This document shows positions 57,537 through 64,000 of a stretch of 64,000 nt of DNA, in pieces. The position numbers and the translations under genes were made by a program. The notes under the pieces were generated by a model. The model worked only from the letters and a program-made list of their open reading frames with translations, was not told the DNA's origin and ran no database searches. Positions within the stretch are counted from its first letter, which is position 1. Each line of letters begins with the position of its first letter. Source of the stretch: Clostridium acetireducens DSM 10703 (GTDB taxonomy: Bacteria; Bacillota; Clostridia; Clostridiales; Clostridiaceae); NCBI RefSeq assembly GCF_001758365.1, contig NZ_LZFO01000010.1:1-64000 (forward strand), in the 5' to 3' direction.

Positions 57537-58904
57537 ATGATAAATATAATAAAAAGCCAAAGAGAATTTTTTAATAAAAACATAACAAAAGATATAGGCT
57601 TTAGAATCGCTCAATTAAAAAAGCTTAAAAAAGTTATATTACAAAATGAAGAAAACATATTAAATTCATTGAAAAAGGATTTAAATAAATCTCCTTTTGA
57701 AAGCTATACTACAGAAATAGGTTTTGTAATAAATGAAATTAATTATATGATTAAAAATATAAAAAAGTTTTCAAAAACTAAAAAAGTTAAAACCCCAATT
57801 ATATATTTTGGAGCTTCTAGTTATATAGTTTCTGAGCCTGTTGGAATAGCTTTAATAATTGGTCCTTGGAATTACCCTTTTCAATTAAACATTGCTCCTC
57901 TAGTAGGCTCTATTGCGGCAGGAAACTGTTCTACAATAAAACCCTCTGAATATTCTCCTAATGTATCCAATGTAATTGAAAAAATCATAAAAGAAAATTT
58001 TAATGAAAATTATATAACTGTAATTCAAGGTGATAGTAAAATATCTAAAGAACTACTATGTCAAAAGTTTGATTACATATTTTTTACTGGAAGTACTTCT
58101 ATAGGAAAACTTGTAATGGAAGCTGCCTCAAAAAATTTAACTCCTGTAACACTAGAACTAGGTGGCAAAAGTCCTTGTATAGTTGATAAAGAAGTAGCTT
58201 TAAATTTAGCTGCTAAAAGAATTGCTTGGGGTAAATTTTTAAATGCTGGTCAAACTTGTGTAGCACCTGATTATGTGCTTATCAATAAATCAGTAAAAGA
58301 AGAGTTCATAATAAATGTAAAAAAACAAATTAAAGACTTTTACGGTGATAATCCGCTTTTAAGCAAAGATTATGTAAAAATTATTAATAAAAATCATTTT
58401 AATAGGTTATTAAATTTACTTAATCAAGGAAACATTGTAGTAGGTGGAAATATTGATAAAAAAAATTTATTTATATCCCCTACTATTATTGATAATGTAT
58501 CCAGTGACAGCACTTTAATGAATGAAGAAATATTTGGACCTATTTTGCCTATAATTGAATACGAAAACTTAGATGATACAATAAAATTTATAAATACTAA
58601 ACCTAAACCTTTAGCCTTGTACATTTTTTCTTCTAATAATAAAAATATAAATAAAATAATTAACTCTACCTCTTCAGGAGGTATAACAATAAATGATACA
58701 TTAATACATATGACAACTAATTATTTACCTTTTGGAGGTGTAGGGGAAAGTGGTATGGGAAGTTACCATGGTAAAGCTTCCTTCGATACATTTTCTCACA
58801 AAAAAAGTATACTTAAAAATCAAACAAAATTTGATTTAAAATTAAAATATCCTCCCTATAATACACCATTAAAATTTATAAAAAAAATTTTAAATTTATT
58901 ATAA
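57537..58904 (+). CDS. NAD(P)-dependent aldehyde dehydrogenase (class 3 / YwdH-like)
   Basis: A 455-residue enzyme that oxidises aldehydes to acids. It has IIGPWNYPFQLNIAPLVGSI, the general-base Glu at 207 in TLELGGKSPCIV, the nucleophile Cys at 241 in FLNAGQTCVAPDY, and PFGGVGESGMG near the end. It has the short C-terminal tail and NAD-binding features of fatty-aldehyde-type class 3 ALDHs. There is no signal peptide, and the substrate is unknown. GAGGT precedes the ATG. Single gene, at some distance from the next. Confidence 0.93.
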   Translation: MINIIKSQREFFNKNITKDIGFRIAQLKKLKKVILQNEENILNSLKKDLNKSPFESYTTEIGFVINEINYMIKNIKKFSKTKKVKTPIIYFGASSYIVSEPVGIALIIGPWNYPFQLNIAPLVGSIAAGNCSTIKPSEYSPNVSNVIEKIIKENFNENYITVIQGDSKISKELLCQKFDYIFFTGSTSIGKLVMEAASKNLTPVTLELGGKSPCIVDKEVALNLAAKRIAWGKFLNAGQTCVAPDYVLINKSVKEEFIINVKKQIKDFYGDNPLLSKDYVKIINKNHFNRLLNLLNQGNIVVGGNIDKKNLFISPTIIDNVSSDSTLMNEEIFGPILPIIEYENLDDTIKFINTKPKPLALYIFSSNNKNINKIINSTSSGGITINDTLIHMTTNYLPFGGVGESGMGSYHGKASFDTFSHKKSILKNQTKFDLKLKYPPYNTPLKFIKKILNLL

Positions 58905-59026
58905 TAATTAGTTATAAATATTACATTTATTTTTTTCATATACAATGCTAAAATCTTATTATAGAATAAAATTATATTTATAATATAAAATAATTTATAT
59001 ACAAAAGTTAAAGGAGGTTACTTTAA

Positions 59027-59191
59027 ATGGATAAAGATATTCAAATAGCCTTATTAAACGAAGAATTAAATGACTTTATTGAAAGTATGAAATATCAATT
59101 TGGAGAAAACTATATGGAAAATCCAGATGCAGCTGCAAGAATAGAATTTATAAAAAATAAAATAGCTATTTTGGAAAAAGAAGAGTCTTAA
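59027..59191 (+). CDS. Small acidic protein, 54 residues
   Basis: AAAGGAGG lies 8 nt before an ATG that opens 54 codons. The product is highly charged and probably helical (DIQIALLNEELNDFIESM, then ENPDAAARIEFIKNK). The stop codon lies within the following terminator. A strong ribosome site and codon use like the neighbours support a real gene. No family recognised. It may fold as two helices. Confidence 0.7.
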   Translation: MDKDIQIALLNEELNDFIESMKYQFGENYMENPDAAARIEFIKNKIAILEKEES

Positions 59192-59207
59192 TAGACTCTC
59201 TTTTTAT
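59180..59207 (+). terminator. Terminator of the 54-residue ORF
   Basis: AGAGTCT (59182-59188) and AGACTCT (59193-59199) followed by CTTTTT. The stem overlaps the last codons. Confidence 0.72.
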
Positions 59208-59257
59208 TAATTAATTTTTTTTAGAAACACATACTATAATTGAGGTGAACAATAGTT

Positions 59258-59887
59258 ATGGATAAAAAACATATATTTAAAGAATTTCAAATTCATTTAA
59301 TGAATGATTCTATTCCTTCTAATTATTTTAATAATAATTTAAAAAATGAATACTTTAATTTTAACCCTTTTAACATGCTAAAAAAATTAACAGATGTACC
59401 TCAATCCCCAAAATTTCATCCTGAAGGTAGTGTGTGGAATCATACTATGTTAGTGATAGATACTGCTGCAACCTATAAAAATTTTAGTAAAAACCCTATA
59501 GTATTTATGTGGGCAGCATTATTACATGATATAGGAAAGGCTGATACTACAAAAATACTAAAAAAAGGTAAAATAACTTCATATGACCACGATAAACTAG
59601 GTCAAATATTATCCAAAAAATTTTTAAAAGAACTTACTGATGATACTAAAATTATTGATGAAGTATCTTTATTAATAAAATGGCATATGCAACCTTTGTT
59701 TGTAGTTAAAGATTTACCTTTTAAAGATATTGAATCTATGAAATCTGAAGTTTCAATAGATGAAATTGCTTTATTATCTTTATGCGATAGATTAGGAAGA
59801 GGAAATATGAGTTATGAAAAGATAGAAGAAGAAAAGCAAAATATAAAATACTTTTTACAAAAGTGTTCTAAAGTCTATACAAATTAA
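59258..59887 (+). CDS. HD-domain phosphohydrolase
   Basis: A 209-residue metal-dependent phosphohydrolase. HD-family metal ligands are seen in order: His in VWNHTMLVID, the HD pair in AALLHDIGKADT, a further His in YDHDKLGQ and IKWHMQP, and Asp in LSLCDRLGRGN. This is like the C-terminal HD domain of tRNA nucleotidyltransferases and related stand-alone proteins. It may hydrolyse 2',3'-cyclic phosphate or nucleotides, and which one is not visible. GAGGTG lies before the ATG. Confidence 0.86.
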   Translation: MDKKHIFKEFQIHLMNDSIPSNYFNNNLKNEYFNFNPFNMLKKLTDVPQSPKFHPEGSVWNHTMLVIDTAATYKNFSKNPIVFMWAALLHDIGKADTTKILKKGKITSYDHDKLGQILSKKFLKELTDDTKIIDEVSLLIKWHMQPLFVVKDLPFKDIESMKSEVSIDEIALLSLCDRLGRGNMSYEKIEEEKQNIKYFLQKCSKVYTN

Positions 59888-60118
59888 TAAAATAAATACT
59901 TACATCTTAAAAAATTTATTTTAATATTACTATTAAGTTAATACCATTTACTACTAAAAATTGTGAATATTATGGTTAAAATTAACACCTAAATTTAATT
60001 TTTTTGTTATTTTTTAAAATATTTCAGTGTAACCGATTCCAATTTCTTTAAATTTTTACGAAATTTCGCTAAAATATATATATAACAAATTTAAAGTTTG
60101 GAAGGGTGTATTTATAAT

Positions 60119-60610
60119 ATGAACTTAAAAGAATTATTTGTTCTACAAAAAGAACTAGATAATCATATAAGTAAAGAACATAATCTTTATAATAAAAATC
60201 TTCTTTCTAAAAAAATATTAGCTCTACAAGTTGAATTAGGGGAATTAGCTAATGAAACAAAATGTTTCAAATTTTGGAGTAATAAAAAACCTTCTAATAA
60301 AGAAATTATTCTTGAGGAATATGTTGACTGCTTACATTTTTTATTAAGTATTGGGTTAGATAAATCTTTTAACGACATAGAAGTAATTAATCCTAAAAAT
60401 GAATCTACTTATGAAATGGCAGATTATTTTTTAAATTTATTTGTAGATATAAATGATTTTTTTGTATGTTCTTGTAAAGACCAATACATTACTTTATTTG
60501 AAGATTTTTTAATGCTAGGTAATCACTTATGTTTTTCAGAAGAAGATATTAAAAATGCTTATATATATAGGAATAAAATAAATCATAATAGACAAATTAA
60601 TGTATATTAA
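60119..60610 (+). CDS. Dimeric (all-alpha) dUTP diphosphatase-like protein
   Basis: A 163-residue all-helical NTP pyrophosphohydrolase of the dimeric dUTPase group. It shows ILALQVELGELANETKCFKFW and LEEYVDCLHFLLSIGLDKSF, the two helix motifs whose Glu and Asp hold magnesium. It would turn dUTP into dUMP and keep uracil out of DNA. Other NTP substrates remain possible. An open frame continues 7 codons upstream, but GGAAGG lies in that stretch and points to the ATG at 60119. Confidence 0.85.
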   Translation: MNLKELFVLQKELDNHISKEHNLYNKNLLSKKILALQVELGELANETKCFKFWSNKKPSNKEIILEEYVDCLHFLLSIGLDKSFNDIEVINPKNESTYEMADYFLNLFVDINDFFVCSCKDQYITLFEDFLMLGNHLCFSEEDIKNAYIYRNKINHNRQINVY

Positions 60611-60678
60611 ATAATATTAAAATTATTATTATATATTTTTAAATTCCTTAGGGTATACTAATCTTGGAGGATGATTTT

Positions 60679-61107
60679 ATGTTAGGTGTATTTTTTTCTA
60701 TACTAGCCGGCGTATGCATGAGCCTTCAAGGAGTTTTTAATACTCGATTAGGAGAAAAAATAGGATTATGGGAAACAAACTTTATAGTTCAAATTACTGG
60801 ATTAATATTAACTCTAATAATTATGTTTATGGCAGGAAACGGAAATTTTAAAAATATAAAATCTGCAAATAAAATATATTTATTAGGAGGAATCTTAGGA
60901 GTATTCATAATATATTTTGTTATGAAAGGAATTGAATTATTAGGTCCTACTTACTCTATAAGTTCTATATTAATAGCTCAATTAACTGCAGCAGGTATTA
61001 TAGATGCCTTTGGATTATTTGGTTCCAAACAAATTAAATTTGGAATAAATGAATTTGCAGGAGTAATTATAATGATAATCGGAATAATAGTTTTTAAATT
61101 AAAATAA
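60679..61107 (+). CDS. DUF606/YdcZ-type membrane protein
   Basis: A 142-residue integral membrane protein with about five hydrophobic helices. It starts GVFFSILAGVCMSLQGVFNTRLGEKIGLWETNFIVQ, typical of the YdcZ half-transporters that belong to the drug/metabolite superfamily and pair up. Function is unknown. GGAGG lies before the ATG at 60679. The ORF opens five codons earlier, inside the ribosome site. Confidence 0.85.
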   Translation: MLGVFFSILAGVCMSLQGVFNTRLGEKIGLWETNFIVQITGLILTLIIMFMAGNGNFKNIKSANKIYLLGGILGVFIIYFVMKGIELLGPTYSISSILIAQLTAAGIIDAFGLFGSKQIKFGINEFAGVIIMIIGIIVFKLK

Positions 61108-61130
61108 AACCAGTACGCTGGTTTTATTTT
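61106..61130 (+). terminator. Terminator after the DUF606 gene
   Basis: AAAACCAG (61106-61113) / CTGGTTTT (61118-61125) with a 4-nt loop TACG and a T-run. Confidence 0.85.
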
Positions 61131-61190
61131 TATGCTTTAAATATTAAATTATAATATATTTTCTTTATATTAACATATAATCACACTTTT

Positions 61191-61220
61191 ATTCATTATA
61201 CATTATAATATATAATGAAT
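61191..61220 (+). promoter_or_regulatory. Perfect inverted repeat just before the subtilase gene
   Basis: ATTCATTATA (61191-61200) and TATAATGAAT (61211-61220) are 10-bp arms separated by 10 bp, directly upstream of the AAGGAG ribosome site. It may be an operator or an RNA structure near the start. No protein that binds it can be named. Confidence 0.4.
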
Positions 61221-61240
61221 AAATTGTAAGGAGTATTATT

Positions 61241-62437
61241 ATGTTTTCTATAAAAAATAAATTAGATAAAAACTTAAAAATATCTATAGAAAATAAATAT
61301 TATAAATATTATAGAGTTTTAATAATTTGCAAAAACATGCAAAAAAAAGTAGAAAATAAAATTAAAATTTATAAGGGTACTATTATACATTCAATACCTA
61401 TAATAAATTGTATATGTGCAAAATTATCCCCTTATACTATCAACAGAATATTAGAATATCCACAGGTTGAATATGTAACCTATGATAATCAAGCAATTAT
61501 CTGTGGAAAAAGTGTGGCTTCTGCTAATAATATTTATATTAATAACAAGTATAAATTAACAGGCAAAGATATTGGTATAGGAATAGTAGACACTGGTGTA
61601 TTTCCACATAGAGATTTGTTAAACCCTAAAAATAAAATATGTAAATTCTTAGATTTAATAAACAAATACCAATATCCTTATGATGATAATGGACATGGAA
61701 CATTTATAAGTGGAATAATATGTGGAAGTGGGTATTCTTCTAAAGGAGTATATAAAGGGATTGCAGAAAATAGCCATATATATTCAATTAAAGCTTTTAA
61801 TTCTTTAGGAAGGGCTTTTGTATCTGACATACTATATTCAATCCAAACTTTAATAAAAGAAAGTAAAGAACATAATATAAAAATAATTTGTTTGCCTTTT
61901 GAAATACTAAATAATGACTATAATATTTTATCTTTATTTTCAAATATATTTGATAAAGCAATAAAAAATAATATTATAATTATAGTTCCTTCGGGTAACA
62001 ATGGAAACTTTCAAGGCTCTATACAAGGAATTGCAACTTTAAAAAATTGTATAACAGTAGGTGGTTTAGACACTACTTCTTCTAATATAAAATCTTATGA
62101 ATTTTCATCTGCAGGTCCATTTAATAAATTAGAAAAACCTAATTTATCTGCTGCTTGCGTAAATATATGTTCTTTAAACTGTGACAATCAATATATATCT
62201 GAAAGAAATGGAATGAAAATTTATCCTAACAATTTAGAATTGCCCTATACTTGTTATACCGGAACCTCTTGCAGTGCAGCTTTTATAAGTGGCGTATGTG
62301 CTCTTTTATATGAAAATAATCCCCAATTAACTTTTAATGATATTCTTTCTCTTTTAAAAGTTTCTTGTAAATTAGTAAATGTATCTAAATGGATTCAAGG
62401 AAATGGAGTAATTGATATAAATTCTCTTCTTCCTTAA
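61241..62437 (+). CDS. Subtilisin-like serine protease (S8), no signal peptide
   Basis: A 398-residue subtilase. The catalytic Asp is in GIGIVDTGVFPHRDL, the His in DDNGHGTFISGIICG, the oxyanion Asn in VPSGNNGNF, and the Ser in YTGTSCSAAFISGVCALL. It has a propeptide-like N-terminus of about 100 residues with a basic start and no signal peptide, so it is likely cytosolic or spore-associated. Similar intracellular proteases of spore formers exist. AAGGAG precedes the ATG, and a 10-bp inverted repeat lies just upstream. Confidence 0.92.
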   Translation: MFSIKNKLDKNLKISIENKYYKYYRVLIICKNMQKKVENKIKIYKGTIIHSIPIINCICAKLSPYTINRILEYPQVEYVTYDNQAIICGKSVASANNIYINNKYKLTGKDIGIGIVDTGVFPHRDLLNPKNKICKFLDLINKYQYPYDDNGHGTFISGIICGSGYSSKGVYKGIAENSHIYSIKAFNSLGRAFVSDILYSIQTLIKESKEHNIKIICLPFEILNNDYNILSLFSNIFDKAIKNNIIIIVPSGNNGNFQGSIQGIATLKNCITVGGLDTTSSNIKSYEFSSAGPFNKLEKPNLSAACVNICSLNCDNQYISERNGMKIYPNNLELPYTCYTGTSCSAAFISGVCALLYENNPQLTFNDILSLLKVSCKLVNVSKWIQGNGVIDINSLLP

Positions 62438-62438
62438 A

Positions 62439-62470
62439 TAAATGTTGGGAATAAATATTCTCAACATTTA
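62439..62470. terminator. Bidirectional terminator between subtilase and LysR genes
   Basis: TAAATGTTGGGAATA pairs with TATTCTCAACATTTA. It lies directly between two convergent genes and includes the LysR stop codon (62461-62463). Confidence 0.78.
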
Positions 62471-63351
62471 TTTGCATTTATTTTAGCAAATTCTATAAAT
62501 TCATTAAAAAGTTTAGATATATATTTATCTTTATGATATATAAGACTAAAATTTCTTTTTATATCTATATTTTTTAATTTAACTACTGATATTTTATTTT
62601 GTCTAACTTCATTTTCTACACATCTTTTTGAAATACAAGACATTCCTAATCCTGCCTCTACAGCTTTTTTTATTGCTTCAGTATTTCCAAGTTCAAAAGC
62701 TATTTTATAATTTATATTATTAGAATTCATTAAATTTTCAAATACTTCTCTAGTTCCACTTCCTTTTTCTCTCATAACCATCTTTTCTTTAGGTATATCA
62801 TTTATATCTATTTCTTGTAAACTAGCCCAATTATGATCTGAAGGAACTATTAATACAAGTTCATCTTGACAAAAATTTTTACATATTATTTCATCTTGGT
62901 ATACAGGTCCTTCAACAAAGCCAAAATCTATTTTATTTTCTAATATCATATTAGCTATTATTTTAGTATTCTCTATGGCTATAGAGACATCAATATTTTT
63001 ATATTTTCTTATAAATTTTCCTATAATGTCTGGTAATACATATATTCCTATAGTAGTACTTGCCCCTATTTTCATTTTTCCCATCTTAAATTCATTCATA
63101 TCCTTTACTAGCTTTATACCCTCATCATATATATTTAATATTCTTCTTACATAAGTTAAAAATATCTCTCCTTCATGAGTTAAATAAAGCCTTTTACCCA
63201 TTCTGTCAAAAAGTTTTACATTTAAATGCTTTTCTAATTCACTTATAGTTTGGCTTACTGCTGGTTGACTTATATACATTTTATTAGCTACTTCTGTCAT
63301 ATTTAACATTACTGCTACTTCATAAAATACTCTAAAAGCTCTTTCATTCAT
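62461..63351 (-). CDS. LysR-family transcriptional regulator
   Basis: A 296-residue regulator. The N-terminal winged helix (residues 1-60: FRVFYEVAVMLNMTEVANKMYISQPAVSQTI) is standard for LysR, and the C-terminal co-inducer domain follows (GKMKIGASTTIGIYVLPDII, EGPVYQDEIICKNF). AGGTGAT lies before ATG 63351. A GTG three codons earlier lies inside that site. It reads away from accA, which ends 63 bp upstream. The ligand cannot be told. The group resembles CysL-like regulators. Confidence 0.92.
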   Translation of the reverse strand: MNERAFRVFYEVAVMLNMTEVANKMYISQPAVSQTISELEKHLNVKLFDRMGKRLYLTHEGEIFLTYVRRILNIYDEGIKLVKDMNEFKMGKMKIGASTTIGIYVLPDIIGKFIRKYKNIDVSIAIENTKIIANMILENKIDFGFVEGPVYQDEIICKNFCQDELVLIVPSDHNWASLQEIDINDIPKEKMVMREKGSGTREVFENLMNSNNINYKIAFELGNTEAIKKAVEAGLGMSCISKRCVENEVRQNKISVVKLKNIDIKRNFSLIYHKDKYISKLFNEFIEFAKINANKC

Positions 63352-63384
63352 TTTAATCACCTATATAATAAATTTTCTACACAT

Positions 63385-63414
63385 TAAAAAACAGGCAATA
63401 TTTTCTCATGCCTG
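63385..63414 (-). terminator. accA terminator
   Basis: ACAGGCA and TGCCTG around a loop of about 11 nt, followed by T-run on the minus strand, directly after the accA stop codon (63415-63417). Confidence 0.75.
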
Positions 63415-64000
63415 CTATTCATAGAATTTGCCCATATTCCTAAATTTATTATACCTATATTCTACAATTTGTTCTACATTTTTATTTTTTAATTTCTTAA
63501 TTTCTTCTAATATAACCTTTTTAATATTTTTAGCAGTAAACTCTACATCTCTGCTAGCATCTCTTTTAGCTTCTTTTATAATGCCATCTATTATTCCAAA
63601 ATTCATTAAATCTTCTGCAGTAATTTTCATAACTTCAGCTGCTTCCTTAGCTTTGCTAGAATCTTTCCACAAAATACTAGCAAATCCTTCTGGAGATAAA
63701 AGAGAATATATTGCATTTTCTAGCATCCATACTTTATTTGCTACAGCTAAAGCTAATGCTCCTCCGCTTCCTCCTTCACCTATAAAAATTGATATTATGG
63801 GAACTTTTAGCTTTGACATTTCTAAAAGATTTCTAGCAATAGCTTCTCCTTGACCTCTTTCTTCTGCACCTACGCCACAAAAGGCTCCTGGAGTATCTAT
63901 AAAGCAAACTACAGGTCTATTGAATTTTTCAGCCTGTTTCATAAGTCTTAATGCTTTTCTATAACCCTCTGGCTGAGGCATACCAAAGTTTCTTTCTATA
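63415..64000 (-). CDS. accA: Acetyl-CoA carboxylase carboxyltransferase alpha subunit, 3' part (partial)
   Basis: About 195 codons of a gene that begins outside the right edge. AccA with AccD transfers the carboxyl from biotin to acetyl-CoA, the first step of fatty acid synthesis. The visible part has [67 protein letters not shown] and [19 protein letters not shown], and ends with a normal C-terminal helix. Full length in clostridia is about 270 residues, so roughly 70 are missing. Confidence 0.96.
   Translation of the reverse strand, partial: IERNFGMPQPEGYRKALRLMKQAEKFNRPVVCFIDTPGAFCGVGAEERGQGEAIARNLLEMSKLKVPIISIFIGEGGSGGALALAVANKVWMLENAIYSLLSPEGFASILWKDSSKAKEAAEVMKITAEDLMNFGIIDGIIKEAKRDASRDVEFTAKNIKKVILEEIKKLKNKNVEQIVEYRYNKFRNMGKFYE

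Overview
The window is low-GC (roughly 27-29 %) DNA with dense, short-spaced operons, strong AGGAGG-type ribosome binding sites and a full set of endospore genes (spoIIE, spoVT, spoVG, spoVB-like, yabP, yabQ). The 16S rRNA 5' end, the T-box on glyS and the gene order fit Clostridium sensu stricto, perhaps near C. botulinum or C. tetani. The species cannot be fixed from this sequence alone. Nothing here looks like a prophage, IS element or CRISPR array. The content is mostly core chromosome, with a more variable stretch from about 38.9 kb onward.

Layout. Positions 1-106 are the 5' end of a 16S rRNA gene read leftward, with two tandem promoters behind it. Next come murD, an intergenic region holding a candidate plus-strand small RNA, glyS with a glycine T-box leader, tRNA-Asn, and then a long leftward block from lysS (4.1 kb) to purR (37.2 kb). 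That block is the mirror image of the Bacillus subtilis purR-spoVG-glmU-prs-pth-mfd-spoVT-yabM-yabN-yabO-yabP-yabQ-divIC-yabR-spoIIE-tilS-hpt-ftsH-coaX-dus-lysS region. Clostridial additions are greA, fhs, a FlK-like thioesterase, prsA, hupA, htrA and a two-component system. Two tandem copies of a tRNA-Met / tRNA-fMet / tRNA-Leu cassette sit between spoIIE and yabR.

At 37.2 kb transcription diverges. murC runs rightward behind a tandemly duplicated leader. From 38.9 to 48.5 kb are small membrane proteins, tRNA-Pro, a HAD phosphatase, a ComB-like phosphatase, two radical-SAM proteins, a lipoprotein, a decayed chemotaxis-receptor remnant, an XRE/S24-like regulator, murI and an atypical 632-residue glutamine synthetase. 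From 49.3 to 53.2 kb murA is followed by a walJ (yycJ), gerM-like lipoprotein, yyzF-like, SEC-C protein and rlmH run, related to the B. subtilis yycJ-yyzF-rlmH neighbourhood.

From 53.3 kb on there is a truncated response regulator, a translation GTPase of the Tet(M)-like group, a sigma/anti-sigma pair, aldehyde dehydrogenase, an HD phosphohydrolase, a dimeric dUTPase-like protein, a DUF606 membrane protein, a subtilase without a signal peptide, a LysR regulator and the 3' part of accA.

Themes that tie the genes together are cell-wall precursor synthesis (murD, glmU, murC, murI, murA), translation and tRNA maturation (glyS, lysS, dus, tilS, pth, rqcP, rlmH, tRNAs), sporulation, and protein quality control (ftsH, htrA, prsA). 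Intrinsic terminators are abundant and several overlap stop codons. The observations most worth following are the C-rich candidate sRNA, the spoIIE promoter with 21-bp spacing, the tRNA cassette duplication, the duplicated murC leader with a 22-codon hydrophobic ORF, and the Tet(M)-like GTPase that lacks the usual resistance loop sequence.
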